From: JALJPB01 sp034111045
GTDB taxonomy: Bacteria; Pseudomonadota; Gammaproteobacteria; Enterobacterales; Alteromonadaceae
Assembly (NCBI GenBank): GCA_034111045.1
Contig: JAWUYA010000031.1
Span: 1 to 64,000, forward strand
Direction: 5' to 3'
Length of the DNA: 64,000 nucleotides
Under the pieces are notes generated by a model. The model did not search any database. It saw only the letters and a program-made list of their open reading frames with translations, and was not told where the DNA came from. Positions 1-9,167 of this stretch are shown here, piece after piece; within the stretch, counting starts at the first letter, position 1, and the number at the start of each line of letters is the position of its first letter. The position numbers and the translations under genes are program-made.

Positions 1-39
1 ATTTAATGATGCGATATTACTATTAACGACTAATGCCAT
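1..39 (-). CDS. Flagellin, N-terminal 13 codons only (cut by window start)
   Basis: The minus strand encodes MALVVNSNIASLN, identical to the first 13 residues of the complete flagellin just upstream, and then runs off the window. A good ribosome binding site (AGGAG, seven bases before ATG) supports the start. It is the second member of a tandem flagellin array; together they would form or mix in the polar filament. Only the start can be seen, so length and divergence of this copy are unknown. Confidence 0.85.
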   Translation of the reverse strand, partial: MALVVNSNIASLN

Positions 40-147
40 GATAATGCTCCTAAGTATGAACCTAACGTTATTGATAATTAAGGCTGTTAAGTTATTCGTT
101 TAATGCCTCTTACCCCTGTTAACGACAGACAAACAAATAACATTAGT

Positions 148-182
148 ATTTTTATTTTTATTTTTATTTTTATTTTTATTTT
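148..182. repeat. ATTTTT hexanucleotide tandem repeat
   Basis: Five perfect copies of ATTTTT (148-177) followed by a degenerate sixth. The tract lies between the terminator of the complete flagellin gene and the start of the next one, so it sits in the 5' region of the truncated flagellin. Short tandem repeats of this kind can change length by slippage; whether it affects transcription here is unknown. Confidence 0.85.
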
Positions 183-206
183 ATAAGTCATCAGTAACGT
201 AAAAAC

Positions 207-232
207 AAAAAAACCTCCGAAGAGGTTTTTTT
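207..232 (-). terminator. Rho-independent terminator after flagellin
   Basis: An 11-bp perfect stem (AAAAAAACCTC / GAGGTTTTTTT) with a CGAA loop lies 28 bases past the flagellin stop codon. Read on the minus strand it ends in a T run. It should insulate the two flagellin genes from each other. Confidence 0.85.
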
Positions 233-259
233 AACTATCGATAAAAATCAAAAATAATT

Positions 260-1081
260 TTACTGCAATAACGATAATGCTATTTGTGGTTGCTGATTAG
301 CCTGCGCCAACATAGAGCTTGAGGCTTGCTGTAATACTGAACTCCTAGCTAATGCCGCACTTTCTGAAGCATAATCAGTATCTAATACCCGAGAACGAGA
401 AGCGGATAGGTTTTGCGAGGTATTATCGTTACTACGTATAACAGATGAAAACCGATTTTGCTTAGCACCTAAATCAGCACGGGTAGCTGTAACTTTTGAT
501 AAGGCTTGATCAACTTGTAAAATAGCCGTTGAAGCACCAGCAGCCGTTGAAATAAGTGCGGCACCTGAAAGCATAGTAGGTGCTGAAAAATTAGTTGGTA
601 TTGACATTCTGATTTTTTGTCCTGCATCAGCGCCTATCTGGAAGTCTTTGCCAACATAACTGCCGTTTAATAGTTTCTCACCACCGAAGCTGGTATCATT
701 TGAAATACGTGTTAGCTCGGTTTCTAGTTCAGTGAACTCAGAGTCTAGTGCTTTTCTATCCGCTTGACTGTTTGATCCATTCACTGCCTGAACAGCCAAT
801 GTTCTCATTCGCTGTAACGCATTAGTGTATTCATCTAATGCACCTTCAGCCGTTTGTGATAAAGAAATACCATCATTGGCATTTCGAGTTGCTTGATTTA
901 AGCCATTAATTTGAGCTGTCAAGCGGCTTGTGATTTGCAACCCTGCGGCATCATCTTTCGCGCTATTAATACGTTTACCTGAAGATAAACGTTCGAAGTT
1001 TGTTTCTAGTTCGTTTGATGAACCATTTAATTGACGTTGCGCATTCAGTGATGCGATATTACTATTTACGACTAAAGCCAT
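260..1081 (-). CDS. Flagellin, short form (273 aa)
   Basis: Filament subunit, exported by the flagellar type III system. The N-terminal helical domain (SLNAQRQL, LSSGKRINSAKDDAAG) and the C-terminal domain (ARSSVLQQASSSMLAQANQQP) are both intact. The central region is short, so little or no variable D2/D3 domain is present, as is usual for sheathed or polar flagellins of marine gammaproteobacteria. I start at the ATG in MALVV rather than three codons earlier, because AGGAG lies nine bases before it and overlaps the earlier ATG. It is transcribed away from flgL, with its own sigma-54-like promoter, and ends at a strong terminator. The exact fla letter cannot be assigned. Confidence 0.95.
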   Translation of the reverse strand: MALVVNSNIASLNAQRQLNGSSNELETNFERLSSGKRINSAKDDAAGLQITSRLTAQINGLNQATRNANDGISLSQTAEGALDEYTNALQRMRTLAVQAVNGSNSQADRKALDSEFTELETELTRISNDTSFGGEKLLNGSYVGKDFQIGADAGQKIRMSIPTNFSAPTMLSGAALISTAAGASTAILQVDQALSKVTATRADLGAKQNRFSSVIRSNDNTSQNLSASRSRVLDTDYASESAALARSSVLQQASSSMLAQANQQPQIALSLLQ

Positions 1082-1177
1082 TGCTATCATCTCCTAAGTT
1101 TAGGTAGTGGTTCAATTGCTGATAACAACATTTATTTGGAACCACGATTCATATAATTTTTGACACATATCAAACTA

Positions 1178-1193
1178 TGCATATTGTGTGCCT
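1178..1193 (-). promoter_or_regulatory. Putative sigma-54 promoter of flagellin
   Basis: On the minus strand the sequence is AGGCACACAATATGCA, close to the -24/-12 consensus TGGCAC-N5-TTGCA, with GG and GC spaced exactly as required. It lies about 97 bases before the flagellin ATG, in the flgL-flagellin gap. FlrC-type control of the first flagellin is known in Vibrio; applying it here is inference. Confidence 0.6.
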
Positions 1194-1205
1194 ATAATTA
1201 AAAAA

Positions 1206-2411
1206 CTAAATATAATTAAATAAAGACAAACTTTTAATTTGTACAAACGTTTGCTGAGCCGCTTGTAAAGCTATTTTTGACTGCTCAAAAGTAGAAATCG
1301 CTTTAGCAAAGTCTAAATCTTCAATATTCGATTGCCCTTTTGCTAAGTTTAATTCTCTGTCTAAATGATTATTCTCTTGATTATCAATTAACTGCCCACG
1401 AACCCCAGCGTCTGTTCTACGTGAAGTCATATGGTTTAGTGTGCTATTAAGTTGTGAAAGAATGGCTTCATAATTAACACTATGTTGTATTGGGTCGACA
1501 GGAGATGTACCGGTATTCATCCAGTCTATCGCTGATTTTATCGTGTCAAAAACACTAATATTTTGTTGAGGAGTGAGGTCAAATTCATCTCCCGGCAAAG
1601 GGTTGCCGCTTATCTGAACCTCAACACCATTAAAGGCAATCGTTTGCCCTGACGTATAAGGTACAGTAGGATAAACAGTTGCACCTAAACCATCCGTAAC
1701 AGTTACATTACTAGGTGTACTAAAGACAAATTTATAATCAGGTGGATTGGTTACTGCATCATAAGCACCGGGGTCAGCAATCACTGCTTTGGTAACCGAA
1801 ATACCAGAGGCATTATTGACATAGCTAGTTGAGAAGGATCCTAATGGGTTTGGCACATTTTCAAATGCCTCATCACCAGGCTGATTAATATTAACCATTA
1901 CATTTTTTGCTATTTGTAACTCACGAACACCATTATCACCTAAATAGTTTACCGTGCCATCAGGTTCCTTAGCAAAGGGCTCAACATCAACTTGATAGCC
2001 AGAAAAAATATAGCCGCCAGTTTCATCTCTACTATTAGCAACATTCAGCATTTGTGATTGGCTATTTTCTGCTAATTTAGCAAGAGACTTTACATCACTA
2101 TCAGATAATGTACCGTTATTAGCTTGGATAAAAAGTTGTTTCAATTGTTGAATAATATCTTCACTTGTTGAAAATGAGGTATCTAGTAAATTATTTCGAT
2201 TTTCCGCTTGAATGATATTACGCTGATATTTCTCAATACCTGCTAGTTCATCCTTATAACCTGCTAAAGTACCATAGGCTACAGCATCATCTTTAGCTGA
2301 AAGCACTCGCTTACCACTAGACAAATATTGTACTTGTTCATTAACATCAGATTGCTTATTACTAAGCTGAAGACTATTTTGATAATAAAACTGCGACGTA
2401 GAAACTCTCAT
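1206..2411 (-). CDS. flgL: Flagellar hook-filament junction protein FlgL
   Basis: FlgL (HAP3) joins the hook, through FlgK, to the filament. The first 50 residues (MRVSTSQFYYQNS, LSSGKRVLSAKDDAVAYG) are the flagellin-like N-terminal helix of the family. The C-terminus (LDFAKAISTFEQSKIALQAA) is its partner helix. At 401 residues it is longer than the enteric protein (about 317) because of a larger middle domain. GGAG precedes the ATG. It is the last gene of the flgFGHIJKL block, 21 bases after flgK. Confidence 0.95.
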   Translation of the reverse strand: MRVSTSQFYYQNSLQLSNKQSDVNEQVQYLSSGKRVLSAKDDAVAYGTLAGYKDELAGIEKYQRNIIQAENRNNLLDTSFSTSEDIIQQLKQLFIQANNGTLSDSDVKSLAKLAENSQSQMLNVANSRDETGGYIFSGYQVDVEPFAKEPDGTVNYLGDNGVRELQIAKNVMVNINQPGDEAFENVPNPLGSFSTSYVNNASGISVTKAVIADPGAYDAVTNPPDYKFVFSTPSNVTVTDGLGATVYPTVPYTSGQTIAFNGVEVQISGNPLPGDEFDLTPQQNISVFDTIKSAIDWMNTGTSPVDPIQHSVNYEAILSQLNSTLNHMTSRRTDAGVRGQLIDNQENNHLDRELNLAKGQSNIEDLDFAKAISTFEQSKIALQAAQQTFVQIKSLSLFNYI

Positions 2412-2432
2412 TCGTTAACTCCTGCTCTGCTG

Positions 2433-4400
2433 TTATCTAGTAGCTGATAGTAAAGTGTCAAAAATAGTATTTGCCACCGAAATAATCTGGGATGCGGCTT
2501 GATAGGCTTGTTGGAATTTCAGCATATTGGCCGCTTCTTCATCTAAATTAACCCCTGATGGTGATTGGTTACGGTTATACGCTTGGGTAAATAATGCTTG
2601 AGCTGTGTCTGCATCAAGCTCTGCAGAGCTTGCTTTTGAGCCAATTACTCCGGTAGTTTTTGTCAAACTCTGACTAAAAGTTTCTTTGCTGCCATTAACA
2701 ATGCCTAGCTCTTGTGTTAATGCCATAGCAACTGCATTAGACGCGTTACCCACACCAAAAGCGTCGTCAATAACAAATTGTTCAGGCGCATTTGCTCCAC
2801 TACCTGAAGGTGAGCCGGTGATGTCAACCGTAAAAGCCGCCGTTGCTGGGGACGGTGGTAAATCAATACTTTGAGAAGGGGGGGTATAAGTCATCGGGGC
2901 AGATGTTACCCCTGCATTGTTGGTATAGGTATAGGTAAATACCCCTGCATTTTCAACCACATCTATACGCATTGGCATGGCGGCTCTTGCCGTTATTGGG
3001 TCTATCATAGTGCTAATGGTGACTTCACCGGCACTGATATTGTTGGCCGAAGGAGTAATCGCTACGGCACTGCTGGCAGCAATCCCTGCTGGGTCTTTGA
3101 GCGTCACCTTCATATTAGCGGCACCGTTCTCTGTAGGTCTTATCAGATAAGAGTCATCATTGGCGGGCGCACCGCTATCTTCAACAAACTCAAATCCATA
3201 AGCGGTTGCATATGTGCCTGCGCCAGGAGCACCTAGGTTGGTTGTTGAGCCGTTATTCATGTTAGTCATTAGGTAGTCTGTGCCGTTAAAGCGCACTTCA
3301 AATTCATCGCTCGGCACTTTTGATACATCGGTAATATTAAGGCGAGATTGTAAATTACCAGCATTATTCGATGGTGATAAAACTCTCGCTTGTTGGGTTG
3401 CTAATGCATTGATGTCAGTGAAAAAATCCGCACCTTGCTGAGCATTTAAATCTAAGCCATTGGCTTGCGCGCTATTTAATGTTTCTGACACCGCCATTGC
3501 TAAACGGTTAATGTCTGTACGCGCTTGCCCCAAGTGTTGATCTCTAAAGGTATATTTTGCTTCGAGTGAACCGCCCAAAACTGAACCATTTAATGCCACC
3601 GTTGAATGTGGACCCACTAATCGTAATTGGGTTTGGAGAGGATCCGGATCGCCCGCATCTACCCTAACGGTTAAGGGGGTAATACCGGCAACTAGCGTAG
3701 TGCCTCTACCAATCATTACCGTCATTACACCAGAAGAGTCTTCAATGGTACTGACTTTGGTAAATTCTCCGAGTTGGCTAATGAGCTGATCTCGTTTATC
3801 TAACAAATCATTAGGTTGACCTGATAACGATAAATTTTGATTACGTAAAACGGCTTCATTGATGTTGGCCAACTCAATTGATATGTCTGAAATTTTTGTC
3901 GCCATTTGTTCTATCTCACCGTTAAGTGATTTTTCTATGCTATCAAAGTTGTCGTTCAGCGAACGAAAATTATTACTTAGCGTATTCGCTTGATTAAGGG
4001 TGATATTTCGCAGGGCTAAGTCGTTTGGGTTATCAGCCATACCATTAACTGCTTGGTAAAAAAGATCGACCGATGAGCCAATCGCCTCACCAGAAAATGC
4101 CATGATGTCATTCAATTGCGTTAAATCGGCATGAGTTGAGTCAGCATTTGATGAGTTAGAGTGATTTAATAACTGTTCTTTATAAGAGAATTGATCATAA
4201 ATTCGGGTAATATCTTCAATATAGGTGCCTGTGCCTATAAAGTTAGTACCAGAGGTAAGTCCAGAAGCCGCATTTTGTTCAGCTCGCTGACGGTTATAAC
4301 CTTCAGTATTAACATTGGCAATGTTATGACCTGTGGTGGCAAGTTGTTGCTGCGCTGATAATAACGCGCTAACACCGCTCTGGTATAAACTAATCGACAT
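2433..4400 (-). CDS. flgK: Flagellar hook-associated protein FlgK
   Basis: FlgK (HAP1) sits directly on the hook and connects it to FlgL and the filament. The N-terminus (SALLSAQQQLATTGHNIAN, then NVNTEGYNRQ) carries the rod/hook-family motif with ANVNTxGYxR. The C-terminus (DEEAANMLKFQQAYQAAS) is the diagnostic partner helix. At 655 residues it is longer than the enteric form (about 547), the extra length lying in the centre (about residues 340-560). The centre is rich in Ala, Asn and Thr and probably forms surface domains. It lies between flgJ and flgL. Confidence 0.95.
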   Translation of the reverse strand: MSISLYQSGVSALLSAQQQLATTGHNIANVNTEGYNRQRAEQNAASGLTSGTNFIGTGTYIEDITRIYDQFSYKEQLLNHSNSSNADSTHADLTQLNDIMAFSGEAIGSSVDLFYQAVNGMADNPNDLALRNITLNQANTLSNNFRSLNDNFDSIEKSLNGEIEQMATKISDISIELANINEAVLRNQNLSLSGQPNDLLDKRDQLISQLGEFTKVSTIEDSSGVMTVMIGRGTTLVAGITPLTVRVDAGDPDPLQTQLRLVGPHSTVALNGSVLGGSLEAKYTFRDQHLGQARTDINRLAMAVSETLNSAQANGLDLNAQQGADFFTDINALATQQARVLSPSNNAGNLQSRLNITDVSKVPSDEFEVRFNGTDYLMTNMNNGSTTNLGAPGAGTYATAYGFEFVEDSGAPANDDSYLIRPTENGAANMKVTLKDPAGIAASSAVAITPSANNISAGEVTISTMIDPITARAAMPMRIDVVENAGVFTYTYTNNAGVTSAPMTYTPPSQSIDLPPSPATAAFTVDITGSPSGSGANAPEQFVIDDAFGVGNASNAVAMALTQELGIVNGSKETFSQSLTKTTGVIGSKASSAELDADTAQALFTQAYNRNQSPSGVNLDEEAANMLKFQQAYQAASQIISVANTIFDTLLSATR

Positions 4401-4448
4401 CTCTTATACTCCTAAAATCGTTAAATAACGGCTAGTAGCAACGTTTAT

Positions 4449-5528
4449 TTATTGATTATTTAATAAGCCTGAGACTGTGCGAAGTGTTGCCATAATTTTA
4501 GTGGCATAATTGGGATCGGTCGCATAGCCTGCTTTTTGTAAACCATGCAGGAAATGTTCCACATTGCCTGAATTTTCTAGTGCAGATTTATAACGCTCAC
4601 CTGACGATAGGAAGTTGATATAATCATTAACACTTTCTGTTAGGGTGTCATAACGCCTAAAGGGCGCTGATTTTTTGACTAAGGCCCCTTGTTCAAACTC
4701 TAAGGTGTCTTTGTTTATTTTTTCGCCTTGCCAACGGCTGTCTGCCTTAATATTAAAGAGATTATTCGAACTTTGACCTTGCTCAGATTTTATTATTTTT
4801 TGTCCCCAACCTGTCTCTAACGCCGCTTGGGCAATAACCACTGCAAAGGGCACTCCCAGTTTTTGTTCAACTGTTTTTGCTGGTGCCGTTAAGGCGCTAA
4901 CAAAATCCTTAGGTTGGTTGAAGTGTTGTTGGCTTAATTGGCTCGTTGCTGCCATGTTGACACTAGCTAACTGGCGGTTATTTGACGCTGTATTATCACT
5001 AACGCCTTCGGGTTTAGTTACTGCGAGGTGAATCCCATGAACATGAGTTGCCTCTGGGAATGGTTTACTTTGACGGTTGGTATGTGCTGTTACGCCAGCT
5101 AAGGCATTAAATTCTGTCTCTTTGGCCAAGGCATAATTTTTAGCCAAGGTTTTTTGACTCGCTAAATTACCGTCATTTCTTAACACACTGTTAGGAGTGA
5201 AGTTATCGTCGCCACCTAACTGACGAACAATAAGCTCTGAGAGGCCTAACGAGCCGTTAGATGAAAGCTCCATCGCCATTTGCTGATCATGCATTTCACG
5301 ATACGACTTGCTTGTTTCAGAGTTAAAAGGGCTGTCAGACGCTAATACGTCTTGTGCCTTACGCATGCTTTTTAAGAGCATTTGCATAAATATGGCTTCA
5401 AATTGCTGGGCAGCTTCTTGTAATGCCGCTTTCTTTTCTTCGGCATTACCGGTTTTAGCATCCATTCGAATGGTGTTTAAGCCATTGAGTTCTAGAAAGT
5501 TTCGTGATTCTGCTAATCGATTATCCAT
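4449..5528 (-). CDS. flgJ: Flagellar rod assembly protein and peptidoglycan hydrolase FlgJ
   Basis: FlgJ caps the growing rod and locally opens the peptidoglycan. The N-terminal rod-binding domain (about residues 35-110) contains AAQQFEAIFMQMLLKSMRKA. The C-terminal glucosaminidase domain (about 205-355) contains IAQAALETGWGQK with the catalytic Glu, followed by NNLFNIKADSRWQG. This is therefore the two-domain form found in gammaproteobacteria, not the single-domain form. The linker (about 110-200) is Asn/Thr/Ala rich. The stop of flgI lies 18 bases upstream, consistent with one transcript. Confidence 0.95.
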   Translation of the reverse strand: MDNRLAESRNFLELNGLNTIRMDAKTGNAEEKKAALQEAAQQFEAIFMQMLLKSMRKAQDVLASDSPFNSETSKSYREMHDQQMAMELSSNGSLGLSELIVRQLGGDDNFTPNSVLRNDGNLASQKTLAKNYALAKETEFNALAGVTAHTNRQSKPFPEATHVHGIHLAVTKPEGVSDNTASNNRQLASVNMAATSQLSQQHFNQPKDFVSALTAPAKTVEQKLGVPFAVVIAQAALETGWGQKIIKSEQGQSSNNLFNIKADSRWQGEKINKDTLEFEQGALVKKSAPFRRYDTLTESVNDYINFLSSGERYKSALENSGNVEHFLHGLQKAGYATDPNYATKIMATLRTVSGLLNNQ

Positions 5529-5546
5529 AAGTGTTAGTATTGATCA

Positions 5547-6629
5547 TTAAATAACGATCAATTGCCCCCTTAATGCACCCGCTTGATCTAACGCTTCTAA
5601 AATAGCCATCACATCACCAGGACCTGCTCCGACTTCATTAATCGCTCGTACTAAGGTATCTAAAGTCACCCCTGGGTCAAAAATAAACATACGGGAGTCA
5701 CCTTCATTGACATTAACGTTTGATTGCGTGGTTGCCACCGTTTCACCCTCAGCAAACGCATTAGGCTGAGACACCGCTTGAATTTCATTTATCGTTACAG
5801 TAATACCGCCATGGGTAATTGCCGCCGGAAGTAAACGGACATTAGCGCCAATGACTATGGTGCCAGTGCGTGAATTAACGATAATTTTTGCCGCCGGTGA
5901 TGAAGGTTCAAATTCAAGGTTTTCTAACACCGATAAAAAACTGACTCGGTCTGCGACATCTCTTGGCGCGGTTACTTCGACCGAGGTTGCATCAATAGCT
6001 CTGGCTGAGCCTTCGATAAAATCATTAATTGCATCGGATAAATTTTGCGCGGTGGTAAAGTCAGAACGACGTAAATTAAAGGTGATATGGTCACCTGAAG
6101 AAAAAGGTGATTCGACTTCACGCTCAACAATTGCGCCATTTGAAATACGACCAACGGTGGGTGTGTTAACCAATACTTTAGAGCCATCTAGCCCCTCAGC
6201 ACCTAAACCACTGACAATTAAACTGCCCTGAGCAACCGCATAGGCATTACCATCAAGACCCATTAATATGGTTTGCATGAGTGTGCCACCACGTAAATTT
6301 TTTGCACTGCCCATTGATGAAACAGTAACATCTATGGTTTGGCCCGGTTTAGCAAAAGCAGGTAACTCGGCATGTACAGCAACGGCGGCAACATTTTTAA
6401 TTTTTGGTTTTAAATTTTCAGCCATCGTTATGCCAAAATTGCTTAACATGGTTTTAAAACTTTGTTCTGTAAAGGGCGACTGTTCACCGGTTCCGGGTAA
6501 ACCAACGACTAAACCATAACCGATCAATTGGTTATTGCGCACACCAGCAACGTCAGCTAAGTCTTTAATGCGCTGTGCCTGAGCCGACAATGTCACACAC
6601 AGTATAAGAAGGGTAATTACTGCTTTCAT
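5547..6629 (-). CDS. flgI: Flagellar P-ring protein FlgI
   Basis: FlgI polymerises in the periplasm around the rod as the P ring. A signal peptide is visible (LLILCVTLSAQAQ), followed at once by RIKDLADVAGVRNNQLIGYG, the family's N-terminal signature. LVVGLPGTGEQSPFTEQS and the end GDVMAILEALDQAGALRGQL are also typical. At 360 residues it matches the normal length. AGGT seven bases before ATG serves as ribosome binding site. It sits in the usual flgH-flgI-flgJ order. Confidence 0.96.
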   Translation of the reverse strand: MKAVITLLILCVTLSAQAQRIKDLADVAGVRNNQLIGYGLVVGLPGTGEQSPFTEQSFKTMLSNFGITMAENLKPKIKNVAAVAVHAELPAFAKPGQTIDVTVSSMGSAKNLRGGTLMQTILMGLDGNAYAVAQGSLIVSGLGAEGLDGSKVLVNTPTVGRISNGAIVEREVESPFSSGDHITFNLRRSDFTTAQNLSDAINDFIEGSARAIDATSVEVTAPRDVADRVSFLSVLENLEFEPSSPAAKIIVNSRTGTIVIGANVRLLPAAITHGGITVTINEIQAVSQPNAFAEGETVATTQSNVNVNEGDSRMFIFDPGVTLDTLVRAINEVGAGPGDVMAILEALDQAGALRGQLIVI

Positions 6630-6671
6630 GTCAATACCTATAAAGTTAACTATTTGATTACTTGTATAAAA

Positions 6672-7355
6672 CTACAACGGCCACCAAGAACTATTAAAAA
6701 ACTTGGTTAACCAACCTTGTTCGTTAATATCAGCAAAAGTGCCTGTGCCGGAATACTGAATACGGGCATTAGCCACTTTATTTGAATAAATAGTGTTATT
6801 AGAGCCAATATCTTTAGAGCGGATCACACCGGTTAAGCGAATATATTCATTACCGTTATTTAACGTCATCCACTTTTCACCACGGATCATTAAATTACCA
6901 TTAGGCAGCACTCTTAACACATGCACGGAGATATTACCGCTCAAGCTATTGCCCTGATTACCTTTTGACTCTCCTTTAAAGTTTGATTGTTGAGCCAAGC
7001 CAAACTGAAGTGAATTACCATTTAGGGTAACCGGACTGCCATTTAAGCCGATAAGAGGATCGAGTGTGGCGCTATTGCTTTTTTTCGTTTCCGTTTTAGC
7101 ATTCTTATTAGCGCTGGTTTGTTCACTTAAAATAACTGAAATAATATCGCCAACGCGATGTGCCTTCGAGTCTGAATAAATGTTATTGATATAATTAGGT
7201 TTAAACAAAGACCCCGTTGCCACCATAGGCTCGTCTTCCATTTCAGGTAAGATAGGCGCAAAGTCAGGATCATTGGGTAATACTTTGGTTGCTTCAATCG
7301 CTGCACAACCGGTCAATAACGATAAAAGAATGATCAATACAATTGACTGTTTCAT
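6672..7355 (-). CDS. flgH: Flagellar L-ring lipoprotein FlgH
   Basis: FlgH forms the outer-membrane L ring. A lipoprotein signal with lipobox LLTGC (Cys17) is present. The body carries the family motifs GSLFKPN, VGDIISVILSEQT and a C-terminal half with VLPNGNLMIRGEKW and EYIRLTGVIRSKDI. At 227 residues it is of normal size. In marine relatives it would sit within the H-ring built from FlgO, FlgP and FlgT, which are also encoded here. Confidence 0.96.
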   Translation of the reverse strand: MKQSIVLIILLSLLTGCAAIEATKVLPNDPDFAPILPEMEDEPMVATGSLFKPNYINNIYSDSKAHRVGDIISVILSEQTSANKNAKTETKKSNSATLDPLIGLNGSPVTLNGNSLQFGLAQQSNFKGESKGNQGNSLSGNISVHVLRVLPNGNLMIRGEKWMTLNNGNEYIRLTGVIRSKDIGSNNTIYSNKVANARIQYSGTGTFADINEQGWLTKFFNSSWWPL

Positions 7356-7372
7356 GTCAAATTCCTCAAATA

Positions 7373-8161
7373 TTAAAGCTGCTGATTGATGTAACTGAGC
7401 ATTTCATCAACCGCTGAGATGACTTTTGAGTTCATTTCATAGACGCGTTGAGATTCAATCAAGTTCACTAACTCTTCAGTGGTATTGACGTTGGAGGTCT
7501 CTAACGCTCCTTGCACTAACATACCGTAGCCACCTAGGCCGGGAATCCCTTCTTGGGGATCACCACTGACTGCGGTTTGAATATATAAATTTTGCCCAAC
7601 CGGCTGTAACCCTGTTGGATTGACAAAATTAATTAAATTAATTTGGCCAATAACCGCATTTTCTGCTTCACCCTGTATACGAACAGAGACTTCACCGTCT
7701 TGTGAAATAGTAATTTGGGTGGCATCTTGCGGGATAGCGATTTGTGGCTGCAGTAAATAACCAGCGCCCGATGTCACTAAATTGCCTTCATCGTCCATAC
7801 CAAACTGACCATTTCGACTGTAAGCCGAACTGCCATCAGGCATAGCTATTTCAAAAAAACCTTCGCCTTGTATTAACAAATCTAAGGAGTTGTCAGTTGT
7901 TAATAAGTCACCTTGACTATGAATTTTTTGAGTGGCCACTACTTTTGTGCCTGCTCCTAACATTAAACCTGAGGGCAATGCCGTGTCTTGCGCTGAACGA
8001 CCACCCGGTTGGTTAATGGTTTGGTAGAGTAAGTCTTCAAAAACCGCCCTACTTTTTTTAAAGCCAATAGTGCTAGCATTTGCCAAGTTATTTGAAATAA
8101 CGGCAATATCTTTTGTTTGAGCATCTAAGCCCGTTTTACTTATCCATAATGCAGGATTCAT
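7373..8161 (-). CDS. flgG: Distal rod protein FlgG
   Basis: FlgG builds the distal rod between the rings. The N-terminus (ALWISKTGLDAQTKDIAVIS, then NNLANASTIGFKKSRAVFEDL) is diagnostic. The C-terminus (LETSNVNTTEELVNLIESQR, VYEMNSKVI) matches rod/hook proteins. The length of 262 residues equals the family norm (about 260). GAGG stands six bases before ATG. It is preceded by flgF with a 132-base gap that contains two nearly adjacent copies of CTTGTTAAAT, of no known meaning. Confidence 0.96.
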   Translation of the reverse strand: MNPALWISKTGLDAQTKDIAVISNNLANASTIGFKKSRAVFEDLLYQTINQPGGRSAQDTALPSGLMLGAGTKVVATQKIHSQGDLLTTDNSLDLLIQGEGFFEIAMPDGSSAYSRNGQFGMDDEGNLVTSGAGYLLQPQIAIPQDATQITISQDGEVSVRIQGEAENAVIGQINLINFVNPTGLQPVGQNLYIQTAVSGDPQEGIPGLGGYGMLVQGALETSNVNTTEELVNLIESQRVYEMNSKVISAVDEMLSYINQQL

Positions 8162-8293
8162 ATGTCACCTCAGGTTTCAATCTATTCTCTTAAATCGACT
8201 TAAAATTTATTAAGTCTTGTTAAATCTTGTTAAATCTCTATGGCTATCAGTTCAATTAACCCGTTGGGGCATTTTTAATAAGACCAGCCCTGA

Positions 8294-9037
8294 TTAGAAT
8301 GCACGGAGTAATGAAGCCGCACTCTTATCAATTTCTTCGGCTGTGGCCATCAACTTGAGTTGCATTTCAAATTGACGTTGCAAGGCAATCATGTCGGTCA
8401 TTTCAGAAATAGCACTAACATTACTTGATTCAAGTGCGCCGTTTTGCATTTTCACATTAATATCAGCAATGGCATCAACCCCATTTTTTTGTCTAAATAA
8501 GCCATCATTACCCTTCTGCATTAATCGAACATCTGGATTAACAAACTTAATGCGAGCCACTTCAACTTGTTCAGTAATCGGAGCACCTTCAGGCTGAACC
8601 ATAATGGTGCCATCATTAGCTATTTCAATATTTTGTACCGGGAGGGGTAAGTATATAGGACCTGCGTCACCAACAATTAATTCACCCTCATGGGTTTGTA
8701 AAGCGCCGTCTTCGGATATGCTTAAGTGACCACTGCGTGAATAAGCTTCTGAGCCATCGGCTGCTTGAACCGAAAAAAAGCCGTCACCGGTGATGGCAAT
8801 ATCTAAGTCACGTCCGGTTGTCAATAAAGCGCCACTGTCAAAATTTTGGCCAGAGCGTTCGGTCATCGAAAAAACCCGTGTTGGCATACCTTCACCAAAG
8901 GCTTGCAGAGCTCGAGCCTGGGCTAAATCAGCCTTGAAGCCCGTAGTTTTTGAGTTAGCTAAATTATTGGCCGTTACTGATAAGGCATGCATATTTTGTT
9001 TAGCACCACTCATCGCAATGTAAAGCATCTTATCCAT
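8294..9037 (-). CDS. flgF: Proximal rod protein FlgF
   Basis: FlgF is a minor rod component. MLYIAMSGAKQNMHALSVTA then NNLANSKTTGFKADLAQARA is the rod-family N-terminus; LESSNVSAISEMTDMIALQR is the C-terminal signature. I start at the ATG in MDKML, preceded by GGAAA at good spacing; an upstream in-frame TTG lacks one. It is the first gene after the terminator that ends flgBCDE and has a well-matched sigma-54-like box just upstream, so a new operon flgFGHIJKL probably begins here. Confidence 0.95.
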   Translation of the reverse strand: MDKMLYIAMSGAKQNMHALSVTANNLANSKTTGFKADLAQARALQAFGEGMPTRVFSMTERSGQNFDSGALLTTGRDLDIAITGDGFFSVQAADGSEAYSRSGHLSISEDGALQTHEGELIVGDAGPIYLPLPVQNIEIANDGTIMVQPEGAPITEQVEVARIKFVNPDVRLMQKGNDGLFRQKNGVDAIADINVKMQNGALESSNVSAISEMTDMIALQRQFEMQLKLMATAEEIDKSAASLLRAF

Positions 9038-9074
9038 AGTAATTTCCAAAAATTAAAATCGTTAATAAGATAAA

Positions 9075-9090
9075 TGCAAATAAGATGCCA
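9075..9090 (-). promoter_or_regulatory. Putative sigma-54 promoter of flgFGHIJKL
   Basis: Minus-strand TGGCATCTTATTTGCA matches the -24/-12 consensus at nearly every position, with GG and GC 12 bases apart. It lies 38 bases before the flgF ATG and downstream of the flgE terminator. This is the best sigma-54 match in the window. Confidence 0.72.
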
Positions 9091-9167
9091 ATAAATGGGC
9101 TTCGAGTTAAGAGTAGTGAATTGGTGATGGTATGGGCTATGGGCTATTATATGAAAAAAATAAAAAA

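Noticed and set aside
2871..3236. 121-codon plus-strand frame inside flgK
   Set aside because: Antisense to flgK; Cys/Gly-rich nonsense composition.
5851..6231. 126-codon open frame on the plus strand inside flgI
   Set aside because: It is antisense to a well-supported flgI, has no ribosome binding site and no family motif; a shadow frame.
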